Shown piece after piece: positions 44,125-55,560 of a stretch of 64,000 nucleotides of DNA. Under the pieces are notes generated by a model, which was given only the letters and a program-made list of their open reading frames with translations, did no database searches and was not told the origin of the DNA. How positions within the stretch are numbered: the stretch's first letter is position 1; the number at the start of each line of letters is the position of its first letter. Position numbers and translations under genes: made by a program. Source of the DNA: Desulfothermus okinawensis JCM 13304 (GTDB taxonomy: Bacteria; Desulfobacterota; Desulfovibrionia; Desulfovibrionales; Desulfothermaceae). Location of the stretch: contig BBBM01000005.1 in assembly GCA_001311565.1 (NCBI GenBank), positions 1-64,000 of the forward strand. The letters are read 5' to 3'.

Positions 44125-46622
44125 GTGAAAATTTTAAACAAATTTTTTTCAACCAAAGAAAAATACAATTACCGAAAACTACGCATAATCATAATAAGTC
44201 TTTCTTTGCTATCTTTACTACTCTCTATAATTGGAAGTGGACTATATTACCTTAAACTTCGCTCCTCCCTTATAAAAGAAGTTAAAAATCAGTGTATTAC
44301 TGCAATAAATAATGTAAACAAAGACATCTCTCTTTTTTTTCAACCAATACAGACATGCATCACAAGTCCTAGCAAACCTAAGTGAAATTAAAAACTGTGT
44401 AAAAAGTCCAACAAAAAACAATCTAAATAATGTTAATAAGGTATTGGATGTATTTTCCCTCTATTTCAACATAGACGTCTGTTATATCATGGACAAAAAG
44501 GGAATCACCATTGCCTCTAGCAATAGAAATTCACCAAGTTCTTTTGTTGGTAAAAATTTTTCCTTTAGACCATATTTTAAAAATGCAATTTTGGGCAATC
44601 CAACAACCTACCTGCCCTGGGAACAACATCCAAAAAAAAGGGGAATCTATTTTTCATATCCAGTGTATCTTGATGGAGGTAAAAAACCATCTGGGGTAGT
44701 GATAATAAAGGCATCTGTTGATTTTCTGGAATCAAGGTTTTTGTCAAAATTCCCTGGCATCTTTTTCTTCGTTAATCCCGATGGAATCATATTTATTTCC
44801 AACAAAAAAAGAATGGATATTTTTTACCACCCACTACTTAGACAACAACACCATATATAAAATCAAAAAAAACTCGCCAAATGGGCAATGGACCTGGCTC
44901 TATAGTGGATTTAGATTTAAAAAAAGACATAGCCTTTGATGTCTCTGGCAACAAATATCTGGTCTTTGAGAGGGCCGCTGACTTTTTCCCAGGATGGAGG
45001 CTTATCTATCTATTAGATGAAAGACAGATCTTAAATATGGTCCACAAACCAATCCTCCAGGTGGCAGGACCTTTTATTGTTATGATACTCATTATAATTG
45101 CTGTTTTGGTATACGTCCTTGCCCATGTAGCCCAAAAGGAACTCAGGGAAAGGGAAAATATTGAAAAAAAAACTCAGGGAAAGCGAAGAAAAATACCGGT
45201 CTATTTATAACAATACACCTGCCATGCTCCACTCAATTGATAGGGAATATAGACTACTTAGGGTAAGTGACTACTGGCTGGATTTAACAGGATACACCAG
45301 AGACGAGGTAATTGGGAAAAAACTCACATCCTTTTTTTACAGAAGAGTCCAGGAAGCTGGCAGAAGAGAAAATCCTCCCCAATTTTTTTCAAAATTGGAA
45401 AGGCAAAAAACATTCACTATCAGTTTGTCAAGAAAAATGGTGAAGTAATGGATATATTGCTCTCGTGTTACGGGATCAAAGATAATAAAAATAAAGTGAT
45501 TGAGACACTGGCAATATCTGTTGATGTTACAGAACGGCTTAAAGAACAACGGGAGCTAAGGGAGACCAAGAAAAAACTAAGTGCCTATTCAAAGAAATTG
45601 GAAAAACTGGTAAGACAAAGGACCCAGGAGATTTCATCCATCTTAAAATATTCCCCTTCAATGATCTATCTAAAAAAATTCAAAACTGGAATTTAAGCTG
45701 GTAAACCCAGGATTTGAACGCTTTTTCAATACATCCAATAACCAACTAGTGGGCATAAGGGGATCACTTATTTCAGACAACCCAATTTTCATGGACTTTG
45801 AAGCAAAAGACAAAGAAGTATTAGAAACCAAAAAACCCCTTAAAACAAAAGAAATCATAGAAAAGGATGGCAAGTCTTATACATTTTTCACAATGAGATT
45901 CCCCATATTTACAGAGGGAAATCAAGTTCAGGGGATATGTGCCATCTCAACGGATATTACTGAACTTGAAAGGACCCAGAAAAAATTAAAAGAACTATCA
46001 AGGAACATAATTAAAAACCAGGAAATGGAAAGGGAAAGGATATCAAAAGAATTACACGATGAATTGGGACAGATCTTGACTGTGCTAAATATGGATGTTT
46101 CATGGCTCAAGAGGAAACTAGGTGAAGAAAGTGAGTATAAAAAGAGAATAGCTGGTATGCAGGATTTGATTAACAAGACCATAGATGAAGTAAGGAGCCT
46201 TGCCTTTCAACTTAGACCTGGTTCCATTGACCATCTTGGTTTAGAGGAGTCCGTTGAATCCCTCATTTCAGACTTTGAAAAAAAGAACTAATATAATCTA
46301 TACTTACAAAAAAAATCACATTCCACATTTAGATAGTGTTAAGGCCATTGCCATATACAGGATAGCCCAAGAAGCCATTACAAATGCAGTGAGACATGCA
46401 AGAGCTAATAAAATTTCAGTAATATTAAAGGCCAAAAATGGCAATGTAATTTTAAAAGTTGGGGATGATGGGATTGGTTTTGATATAAACCAGAAAAGAG
46501 AAAAGGGAACCAGCTTTGGACTTATGGGAATGCAGGAGAGGGCTGAGCTTATTGGGGGTGAAATAATAATAAAATCCAAGGCCAGTTGGGGAACAAAAGT
46601 CATTGGAATTTTCCCAGTATAA
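44125..46622 (+). CDS. Sensor histidine kinase: Cache, two PAS, NarL-type transmitter
   Basis: About 832 residues. A membrane helix (IIIISLSLLSLLLSIIGSGL) leads into a periplasmic dCache-like sensor with FRPYFKNAILGNPTTYLA and GIYFSYPVYLDGGKK, as in DctB-type dicarboxylate sensors. A second helix (PFIVMILIIIAVLVYVLAHV, about residue 320) is followed by two PAS domains (about 345-470 and 505-615). The dimerisation helix ELHDELGQILTVLNMDVSWL is HisKA_3, and the ATPase has EAITNAVRHARAN and GDDGIGFD. The start is GTG at 44125. Breaks lie near 44333, 44640, 44805, 44870, 45170, 45335, 45385, 45672 and 46283. Partner: the following response regulator. Confidence 0.87.
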
Positions 46623-46702
46623 AAACCAGGTGTCAGATGGACAGAAACTGTTATAGAAACTGACAGAAGATACATCTTTAGTAAAAAAAAGTGAAGAAAA
46701 AA

Positions 46703-47343
46703 ATGGACAACAAGATAAAGATACTTATAGCTGATGATCATCTAATAGTCATCGAAGGATTAAAAAGGATTATAGATGAATGTGATGACATGGAGGTTAT
46801 AGGCCATGCACTGGATGGGAAAAAGGCTGTGGAATTGGCCTTACAACTAAAACCCAATATATTGATATTGGATATAACCATGCCAGGATATGATGGTCTA
46901 GAAGTAATAAACATATTAAAGGAACAAGCACCTGAAATTTCAGTACTTGTACTTACAATGCACGAAGAAGAACAGTATATATTCAGGACAATTGAGGCTG
47001 GGGCCATGGGCTATCTCACTAAAAAAAAGTGTTGCAGATGAGTTGGTATCTGCCATTAGACGAATATATTCTGGAAAGAGGTACCTTCCTGGAGATGTGG
47101 CAGAAATTATAGCATTGAAGATATCTAAGGGAACGGGATCGTCCCCACTAGATATTTTATCCACAAGAGAGCTTCAGGTGTTAAAGAGAATAGCCCAAGG
47201 TCAAACAAACAAGGAAATTGCCAGGGCCTATAATCTAAGTGTCAAGACAATAGACACCTATAGACACAGGATCCTGAAAAAAACTAAATCTAAGAAATAA
47301 TGCCGATATATCCAGATTTGCAATGCAACACAAACTAATATAA
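46703..47343 (+). CDS. NarL/FixJ-family response regulator
   Basis: About 213 residues. Receiver domain: KILIADDHLIVIEGL with the acidic pair, phosphoacceptor Asp in ILILDITMPGYDG, and LVLTMHEEEQYIFRTIEAGA with the conserved Thr. Output domain: LSTRELQVLKRIAQGQTNKE, a LuxR-type helix-turn-helix. Removing one A at 47279 gives the normal ending LKKLNLRNNADISRFAMQHK. The other break is near 47023. The ATG at 46703 is preferred to the GTG at 46691. It probably controls the downstream TRAP operon. Confidence 0.92.
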
Positions 47344-47365
47344 CCCACCTCTACCCATCCATTGT

Positions 47366-47382
47366 GTAAGAAAATTTCTTAC
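47366..47382. promoter_or_regulatory. Palindrome upstream of dctQMP, candidate operator
   Basis: GTAAGAAA and TTTCTTAC form a perfect eight-base inverted repeat around one central A, in the 140-base gap between the response regulator and dctQ. It lies about 100 bases upstream of the dctQ start, a sensible place for an activator site. The size suits a dimeric LuxR-type regulator. No second copy was found in this gap. Confidence 0.5.
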
Positions 47383-47483
47383 AGATAAATACAAAATATT
47401 CCACTTTCATTTTTCTCAAAAAAAATGTAGTTTATCTCCAAAATAGCGATATATATAAATAGTTAAGTTTTAGGAGCATAACA

Positions 47484-47998
47484 ATGTTTAAAAAAAACTG
47501 GACCAAGCTATTTCTGTATTTAGCATCACTGTAATGACCATTTGTATGTCTGTTGCCACTATTGTAGCCTTTATCAACGTCATTTTAAGGTATGCCTTTG
47601 GCGCTTCCCTTTCCTGGGCTGGGGCGCTCACTTCTTATCTTTTTATATGGTCAGCACTATTTGGAGCAGCTTATGGTTTTAGGACCGGGATGCACATTGG
47701 GGTCACATTTTTGATCCAGAGTATTCCTCCCAAATTTGGTAAATGGCTCCTCTGCTTCAACCTCGTGATTATTCTGATATTTTTAACGTGTTTCACCAAA
47801 TGGGGAATTGATTTCATTAAATTTAGTATCAACTTAAAACAAATAGATATTGATCTTAGAATCCCCTTTTGGATCATCTATCTCTGTGTACCAATCTCCC
47901 TGATAATCTCCACATATCAGGTTTTATATAAATTAGTTATAACCCTTAAAACCCCTGTTCATGAATTTGAATATGACAGAATAATGAAAGAAGAATAA
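47484..47998 (+). CDS. dctQ: TRAP transporter small permease DctQ
   Basis: A four-helix membrane protein of about 171 residues. The restored N-terminus is MFKKLDQAISVFSITVMTIC; AFINVILRYAFGASLSWAGA and RTGMHIGVTFLIQSIPPK are the DctQ signature. TAGGAG precedes the ATG. One break lies at the A7 run near 47490. The order DctQ, DctM, DctP with short gaps is an operon; the binding protein being last is less common than first but known. Confidence 0.92.
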
Positions 47999-48009
47999 GG
48001 AGAAAATCC

Positions 48010-49292
48010 ATGGAAGCTGCTGTACTTTTTGGACTTTTGTTTTTCTTTCTTATAATTGGGATACCTATTGCAGTTGCCCTGGGAATGTCCACTATTATTT
48101 GCATACTCGCATTTACTTATGACCCACCAATGTTAGTTGCCCAAAAGCTCTTTGGCTCAATTGACAAATATGCACTTATGGCCATTCCCTTATTTGTATT
48201 AATGGGAAATTTCTTGTCACATGGAGGGACAGCAAAGAGGATAATAAGGTTCGCACGCTCATTGGTTGGCCATCTCCCGGTGGACTGCCAATGTCAGCTA
48301 TCTTTGCATGTGTTATTTTTGCTGCAGTAAGTGGCTCATCTCCAGCCACAGTTGCTGCAATAGGATCCCTTATGATGGGGTCAATAAAAGAAGACGGTTA
48401 TAGTGAACCCTTTTCTGTGGGATCAATAGCATGTGCAGGCTCCCTTGGAATATTAATGCCCCCGTCAATTGTACTCATAGTGTATGGAGTGACTGTGGAT
48501 CAATCCATTGGGGAGCTATTTATGGCAGGGGTTATTCCTGCTATATTCTTAGGTGGAATGCTCATGTTGGTCACATACATTGCAGCCAGAAAAAGTGGAA
48601 GGAGAAAGACCAAAATGGCTCCTTTAAAGGAGATATGGAGTTCATTTAAAGAAGCTATCTGGGGACTTATGGTAATAATTATAGTGATTGGAGGGATATA
48701 TGGAGGCCTTTTTACCCCTACTGAAGCCGCAGCTGTATCTGCTGTATATGCATTTTTTTGTATCAACATTTATATATAAAGATCTAACATGGAAAGATAT
48801 TCCCCAGGTAATAAAGTCATCTGCTACAACTGCTGCAATGATCATGTTCATAATTGCCAATGCCATGATCTTTGCTTACTTTTTAACTACCCAACAAATA
48901 CCTCAAGATTTGACAAATTGGATAATTAGCTTAAATTTAAATAAATACTATTTCTTGGTGTTTGTTAATGTCTTATTACTACTGGGTGGGAACTTCATGG
49001 AGCCCACTTCCCTTATTATGATACTTGCTCCTTTGATCTTTCCCATAGCCGTTAAATTGGGAATTGACCCAATCCACCTTGGAGTTGTAATAACAGTAAA
49101 TATGGAAATTGGAATGCTGACTCCACCTGTGGGACTCAATCTCTTTGTGGCCAGCGGTATTTCTGGTCTTTCACTCCAAGAGACCATAAAGCCTCAATGC
49201 CCTGGTTTTTTGCCCTGTTAATTGGCCTTATTATAGTTACTTATGTTCCACAGATATCCCTATTTTTGCCCCATTTGATATATGGTAACTAG
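48010..49292 (+). CDS. dctM: TRAP transporter large permease DctM
   Basis: The transport subunit with about 12 membrane helices, about 427 residues. Signatures: YALMAIPLFVLMGNFLSHGG, FAAVSGSSPATVAAIGSLM, GILMPPSIVLIVYGVT, GGLFTPTEAAAVSAVYAF and NMEIGMLTPPVGLNLFV. It would move C4-dicarboxylates or another organic acid with sodium. GGAG is eight bases upstream of the ATG. Breaks lie near 48287, 48755 and 49193 (a base is missing there). Confidence 0.94.
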
Positions 49293-49335
49293 TATATTTT
49301 AATAATAAACATCAAAACATTAGGAGGATGGTAAC

Positions 49336-50336
49336 ATGATTAAAAAAAACTTTACTAACTCTAACCTTGTGCCTGGTTGCACTGTGCCTTATGACTGGTT
49401 ATGGTATGGCCAGATCATATGTGATCAAATTCTCACACGTAGTAGCTGTTGATACCCCAAAGGGTCAGGCTGCTGAGTATTTTAAAAAAAATAGTAGAAG
49501 AACGCACCAAAGGAAAAGTTAAAGTACAGGTTTATCCCAATGCAGTACTCTATGGAGATAGGGAAGCAGTTGAGGCACTTAAGATGAATGCCATCCAAAT
49601 GGCCTGTCCTAGCTTTTCCAAGTTCACTGGATTTGTTCCAGAACTCCAAATATTTGACCTGCCATTCTTGTTCAAGGATAGAAAGCACTTAAAAAAAATT
49701 TATGAAAAGCAAGGTAGGTCAAGAACTCTTAAATAGCGTGTCAAAGATAGGCCTTGTAGGTCTGGCCTTTTGGGACAATGGATTTAAACAGCTAACTCTA
49801 AAAGATCATCCAATAAGACTTCCACAAGACATTAAAGGTAAAAAAATTCAGGATAATGTCATCAAAGGTATTGGAAGCTCAATTTAAAGCAGTTGGCGCC
49901 AGCCACAGGTGCTACCATTTTCTGAAGTATACAGCGCACTGCAGCAAGGGGTTGTTGATGGTCAGGAAAACACTATTTCTAATATCTATACCAAAAAAAT
50001 TCTATGAAGTTCAAAAGTATATGACAATCTCAAACCATGGATATCTTGGATATCTCCTGGTCACCAACCAAATTTTCTGGAACAGCTTACCAAAGGATTT
50101 GAAAAAAAATAGTCAAAAAGTGTGTAGATGATGCCACAGAAAAGAATTGGGAATTAGCAGCTCAATTAGAAAAAGAACAGCTAAAGAAGATTGAAGAATC
50201 TGGTAAAGTAAAAATACATTACTTGACGCCAGAAGAAAGAAAGGTATGGGAAGATGCCATGAGGAAAATCTATCCAGAATTTTATGATGTAATTGGGAAA
50301 GATAGGATCAAAAAGGCATTGGAACTTGCTGATTAA
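49336..50336 (+). CDS. dctP: TRAP transporter substrate-binding protein DctP
   Basis: A periplasmic binding protein of about 333 residues. The restored N-terminus is a signal peptide (MIKKTLLTLTLCLVALCLMT). The mature part has KFSHVVAVDTPKGQAAEYF, VQVYPNAVLYGDREAVEAL, FDLPFLFKDRKHLKKIYE and VYSALQQGVVDGQENTISN, all DctP-like. Breaks lie near 49343, 49486, 49694, 49845, 49900 and 50103. Similarity to DctP and the malic enzyme next door suggest malate, fumarate or succinate as ligand, but the ligand is not shown by sequence. Confidence 0.93.
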
Positions 50337-50342
50337 TAAATA

Positions 50343-50365
50343 GGGGGCAGCATTGGCTGCCCTCC
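50343..50365 (+). terminator. Hairpin between dctP and malic enzyme
   Basis: GGGCAGC and GCTGCCC (seven bases, loop ATTG) with extra G-C pairing at the base, starting seven bases after the dctP stop. No T run follows, so it may attenuate or protect the mRNA end rather than stop transcription fully. Malic enzyme starts 28 bases further on. Confidence 0.6.
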
Positions 50366-50392
50366 TATATTAAATACCCAGGGAGATTTAAA

Positions 50393-52033
50393 ATGAAATA
50401 TGACATCAGCGCCTTTCCAAAGGGAATCGCACTGCTTAGAAATTCACTTTTAAACAAAGACACTGCATTTACAGATGAAGAGAGAGAAGCATTTTGCTTA
50501 GAGGGTCTTATACCCCCAAGGGTTGTATCACAAGAGATACAGCTTATGCGTGTAAAAGAAAATCTAAACAAAAAGACATCAGACATTGAAAAATACATCT
50601 TCCTCACATCCTTGCAAGATAGAAACGAGGCCTTATTTACAAGGTTGGTTATGGAAAACCTAGAAGAACTACTTCCCATTATATATACACCTACTGTGGG
50701 AAAGGCGTGTTTAGAATATGCACACATATATAGACGTCCCAGGGGATTTTATTTTGCAACTAAGTATAAGGGAAAATTTAGAAAAATATTAGATAATTGG
50801 CCATATCAGGATGTCAGGGTAATAGTAGTAACAGATGGAGAAAGGATTCTGGGACTGGGTGATTTAGGTGCCAATGGCATGGGAATTCCCATAGGTAAAT
50901 TGTCTCTATACACTGTATGTGGTGGAATTCATCCAGCCTATTGTCTTCCTGTTGTTATTGACGTTGGGACTGAAAACGATGAGCTACTAAAAGACCCATT
51001 ATATATTGGAATGCAACACAGAAGATGGCGAGGTGAAAAATATTATAAATTAATAGATGAATTCATGTGCGCTGTTAAAAATAAATACCCCCATGTATTG
51101 GTTCAATTTGAAGACTTTGGAAATGAAAATGCATTTGTTTTACTTGAAAGATACAGGGATAAGATGTGCACATTCAATGACGACATTCAGGGCACTGCTG
51201 CTGTTGCCTAGGGGGAATTTATGCAGCACTTAGAATTATTAAAAAAACCCTTAAAGGAACAAAAATTTCTGTTCTTAGGCGCTGGAGAAGCAGGACTGGG
51301 CATAGGAAAACTTATAGTGGAGGCATTAAAACAAGAGGGTTTAAAGGAACAAGAGGCTAAGCTCAGGTGTTGGTTCTTTGACTCAAGGGGGCTTATAGTA
51401 AAGGGAAGAGAGGGACTAAATCCCAGAAAATCTGAATTTGCCCATGAACATCCTCAAATACCTGACTTCAGTGAAGCCATAGAAAAACTAAAGCCCACGG
51501 CAATAATTGGGGTGTGTGGACAAAAGGGTGCATTTACTGATAAAGTACTCACCACAATGGCCAAAATCAATGAAAGGCCTATAATATTTGCCCTCTCAAA
51601 TCCAACGGAAAAATCAGAATGTACTGCCTATGAAGCTTACTCATGTACCAAAGGAAAGGCAATCTTTGCCAGTGGAAGCCCGTTTCCACCAGTAGATTAC
51701 ATGGGAAAAACATATCGGCCAGGTCAGGGCAACAATGTTTACATCTTCCCGGGAATTGGATTGGCAACAGTTGCATTCATGATAAAGAGGATACCAGACG
51801 TGTTTTTCCTTGAAGCAGCTAAAGTACTATCAAGCCAGGTGACAGAAACCGACTTAAAAGTTGGGCGAGTCTACCCTTCTTTGTCAAAAATTAGAGATGT
51901 TTCCCTTGAAATCGCATGTAAGGTATCAGAGATCGCATATGAACTGAACCTATGTAAATTGCCAAGACCAAAGTCAATTAGGAACCACTTAAAATCCCTA
52001 ATGTATGACCCAAGATACGAGGTGTATGTATAA
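50393..52033 (+). CDS. NAD-type malic enzyme
   Basis: About 546 residues, the large malic enzyme form that oxidatively decarboxylates malate to pyruvate. It has LLPIIYTPTVGKACLEYAHI, VVTDGERILGLGDLGANGMG, FEDFGNENAFVLLERYRDKM, FNDDIQGTAAVA and FLFLGAGEAGLGIGKLIVEA. One break, at 51209, is a missing C: restoring GCCCTAGG reads AAVALGGIYAALRIIKK through. Cofactor choice (NAD or NADP) is inferred from family length only. Position after the TRAP operon suggests it uses the imported malate. Confidence 0.93.
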
Positions 52034-52034
52034 T

Positions 52035-53492
52035 TTATAAATTTTTTCCAGAGGGATCTGTGTATTCTTGATTTAATTTCTGGATAAAAATATTTACATC
52101 TGAATTTAATTTCTTGAGGCTAGTGGCTAATCTTTCACTCCAGCCAGTGGGATATTTTCTAAAAATTGGTGCATACCATTTACCATTTTTTTAGAAAACA
52201 GTTCAAATACCTTTCCCTTTCCTCTTCAGGAAAATCCTCTATTAATCTTTTTGCAAGGACATCCCCAATTTTCTTTTTAAGGACAGAGTGGACACAAAAT
52301 AATGCAACCAAAAAAAATAAAAATCCTATAAAACCAGTAAGAGATGTAAATATTCCCTTAATAATACCTATCCAAAACTGGAAGGATCCTGTTTCTGTAA
52401 ATATTGAATGTCCCATGTGGATAGCTAAAATGATTATGCCAAAAGAAATAGAATCTAAAATCAGTGTATATTTTTTTTAACTTTTCCCTAAATGTATATA
52501 TATTGGGCAAAATTATATTCTGAAGTTTCTTCACATGGTCTTTTAAAAGACCTATTAATCGATAGGTTCTCTCTATTTTTACATCTTCAATGCGTTTTGA
52601 AATAAGATTTAGATCCTGATCCCTTTTTCTCTCATATCTCTTCCTGGTTTCAGGGTCCTCTATTACATTACATGCAATTGGATTATAAATACAAAAATAC
52701 CTTCCTGCACTAACCCCATATCTCACAAGCGCCCTCTGCCATGAGGCAAAAACTGCTTCTAAATTATCCTCTTTTGCTGTGACATCTATTTGATTTAAGA
52801 TATACAAAAATTTATTAGAATCCCTTCTCTTTACTGTGTTTTTTTACAAGGTGCTCCAGGGTATCCTTCATGGAACCTGGCTCAGGGTGCCTTGCGTCAA
52901 AAAAATATTAATACTAAATCAGAAAGGTCGATTATACGGTCCGTAATCCTTAGAATTGAAGCCCTTTTCTCGTCTGCATCAAACCCCGGGGAATCAATAA
53001 ATATTTTTCCCTTTATCTTATCACTTGGACAGGTCTTTAACTGGAGATAAGAGTCAAGATATGCACCTTCTCCAGGTGAGACCTCATCAATTGCCTTGCT
53101 TATTTTATAAAATGGAAATCTTGGATCTGAATCCAGTGCAAATCCCGCAAAGTCCTCACCTCTTTTTCTGCTGAATAACAAATCACCGTGAACTTATCGT
53201 CAACAGCCTGTACCCCTGTTTCCTGAATTGGATAGTCCAGATAATAATTTATAAAGGACGACTTCCCGGCTGAGTATGTCCCCAAGATGGAGATAACAGG
53301 CCACCAAGACATCTTTTTGGTGAGACTCTCTGATTTTTTTCAAATATCCAATTGAGTGGAGCAGGAAGTCCAGTTGAAAAAAAGCCATCAACAACTTCCT
53401 TTAGCACTGGATTTTCACGCTCAAGGTGTTCCCTTATATCTTTATCTACCCTAGGGCCTGTTCTTGATTTGTTTCTAAAAAAAATTAAGCAT
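52035..53492 (-). CDS. Dynamin-like GTPase with C-terminal membrane segments
   Basis: About 485 residues. The G1 loop SILGTYSAGKSSFINYYL, switch region VQAVDDKFTVICYS, G3 IFIDSPGFDADEK and a candidate G4 LYILNQIDVTAKE place it in the dynamin/YdjA-like superfamily of large GTPases. The following helical part ends with two hydrophobic stretches (IIKGIFTSLTGFIGFLFFLV and the flanking region), suggesting membrane attachment. The ATG at 53492 has AGGAG upstream and requires one base less in the T8 run at 53477. Other breaks lie near 53395, 53333, 53185, 52905, 52843, 52475 and 52190. Role unknown; it may be part of the trk operon. Confidence 0.75.
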
Positions 53493-53531
53493 CTATCCCG
53501 CTCCTGGAAAATTCATTTTAATAAACCTGGG

Positions 53532-54189
53532 TTAGGAATTTACCTTAAGTAAATTTTCCATCTCCCCAATAATCACCAATGTGTCCCCTTTTTTTCAAGA
53601 TATCGCTACCCTTTGGTACAAACTTATATTTTCCCTTTTCCTCCTGCCTTATGGCTATTACCTGAATATGGAATTTATTGGCAAGATCCAGGTCCCTTAG
53701 TGTCTTTCCATCCCATTTATCCACAACTTTTTCCTGAATTACAACATTTTCACCAAATGGTAGTATCTCCAGAAATCCTGGTAGGGCCATTCTAAGTGCC
53801 AGTTCCTGGGCAGCAGCCCTCTCCGGGATCACCACATAATCTACCCCAATTTTTTTTAGGAGCTTTTCATGATCTTCATTTATTGCCTTAACCCACACCT
53901 GGTCCACCCCAATCTCTTTTAAATAAAAGGACACCATGGTACTAGTGGATATGGAAGATCCAACACTTACCACTGCATGGGTCACATCTTTAAAACCCAG
54001 TTGTTCAAGGACCTTTTTGTCCTGGACATCTGCCCTATATACCTGGGTAAAGATAGATTGGGCCCTTTTAACTGCTTCCTCATCCCTATCTACTCCCAAT
54101 ACATCATATCCCATATTAATCAGGGTCTTGCCCAGGGCAATTCCAAATTTCCCAAGTCCAATAACTCCAATGAATAAATTCTTTGCCAT
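53532..54189 (-). CDS. Potassium uptake regulatory subunit (KtrA/TrkA, RCK)
   Basis: About 218 residues: RCK_N with GVIGLGKFGIALGKTLINMG (NAD-binding) and GVDRDEEAVKRAQ, then RCK_C from about residue 135. Removing one A at the run near 53590 changes the apparent ending to the normal KKGDTLVIIGEMENLLKVNS and the stop to 53532. AAGGAG precedes the ATG at 54189, ten bases after the trkH stop. It gates the KtrB/TrkH channel in response to nucleotides. Confidence 0.93.
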
Positions 54190-54198
54190 AACATCTCC

Positions 54199-55558
54199 TT
54201 AGCCTATTAATAGATTTTCTTCAGGCCAGGAAAATCTGGGTTCGTCTTGAATATGTTGAACAAATGACAAAAACAAAATTGGACCTAATCGACCAATAAA
54301 CATAAGGCAAATTATAATCAACTTGCCTAAAAAAACTTAAATGAGAGGTTAAGCCAGTTGAAAGCCCCACCGTGCCAAATGCTGAAGTCACCTCAAACAA
54401 AACATCTAAAAAAAAGTCCCCTTGCATAAACATGGGACACATCTCCCCCTTCTGATATATTTAGCAACATAACTGCTATTAAGATTAAGCCTGTTGAAAA
54501 TATAAACAAAACAATTGCCTTATTTAAGTCTTCTTCTTTTACTGCAAAATTCCCAATAACTGCCTGCTTACCTTTAATAAATATCTGAGATTTGGCATAG
54601 GCAGCAATTGTTCTAAATGTGGTAACCTTTATCCCACCTGCACAAGATCCAGGTGCACCACCTATAAACATGAGCATAACCATTATAAATAGGGAGACAT
54701 TGGTGAGGTGTGATATATCAGCTGTGTTAAATCCAGCAGTCCTACAGGTGACAGATTGAAAAAGCGGGAGTAATATCCTCTCCACATAGGAAGAAGGAAG
54801 ATTGTGACTGAAATATTCTGCCAGAAAGATAAACAGGGCACCTCCAAAAATCAAAAAAAATAGTTGTAGATATAACAACCCTTGTATGCCAGCTAAGCCT
54901 CATCCTTTTCCCCTTAAGTCTAATAGGTATATAGGAATAGAGTTCCTGGAGCACAGAAAAACCAAGGCCTCCCAATATGATTAAGGACATTATAACAAGA
55001 TTCACTCCAATGTCGCCTTTAAACTGCATAAGGCTATCTGAGTACAGGGAAAAACCTGCATTGCAAAAGGCTGAGATTGAATGGAAAAGGGCTGAGAAGT
55101 ACTCCATTTTCCCTTTAAGGTGCAAATACAACAAAACAGAACCAATACCTTCAATTGAAAAGGTCATAACAACTACTCTAATTAAAAAAACTACCCAATG
55201 AAAATGTTGGGTCGTGGAGCAGCCCCTGTCCTACAGCTATCCTGTCTGTTAGGGAAATCCTTCTACTCCAAAGATAAAAAAATAAGGGAAGTTATGGTCA
55301 TGATGCCCAGGCCACCTATCTGGATTAAACTCAAAATTATGGTCTGGCCTATCCTGGTATAAAAAGTACCTGTATCCACAACTACAAGTCCAGTTACACA
55401 GGTGGCAGAGGTGGCAGTAAAAAGGGCATCTATCCATGCAATATGGCCATTTCTTACGCTAAAATCCATATGCAATAAAAAAAGCCCCAATAAAGATTAC
55501 CAGGGCAAAAAAATATAATGGGATAGGCATAGGGTGATAATTTAAAATTTATTTTCAT
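54199..55558 (-). CDS. Potassium uptake membrane subunit (KtrB/TrkH family)
   Basis: The K+-translocating subunit, about 452 residues, with four pore-loop repeats: SATCVTGLVVVDTGTFYTRI, SISAFCNAGFSLYSDS, SVTCRTAGFNTADISHL and EVTSAFGTVGLSTGLTS, each with a selectivity Gly. It starts MKINFKLSPYAYPIIFF. Breaks lie at runs near 55505, 55480, 55270, 55185, 54858, 54410 and 54332. It is cotranscribed with the RCK subunit. Confidence 0.93.
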
Positions 55559-55560
55559 GG

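Noticed and set aside
50393-52033. Malic enzyme as two separate genes split at 51211
   Set aside because: The two halves join without loss of conserved residues when one C is restored; a split of the enzyme at this point would divide the catalytic core.
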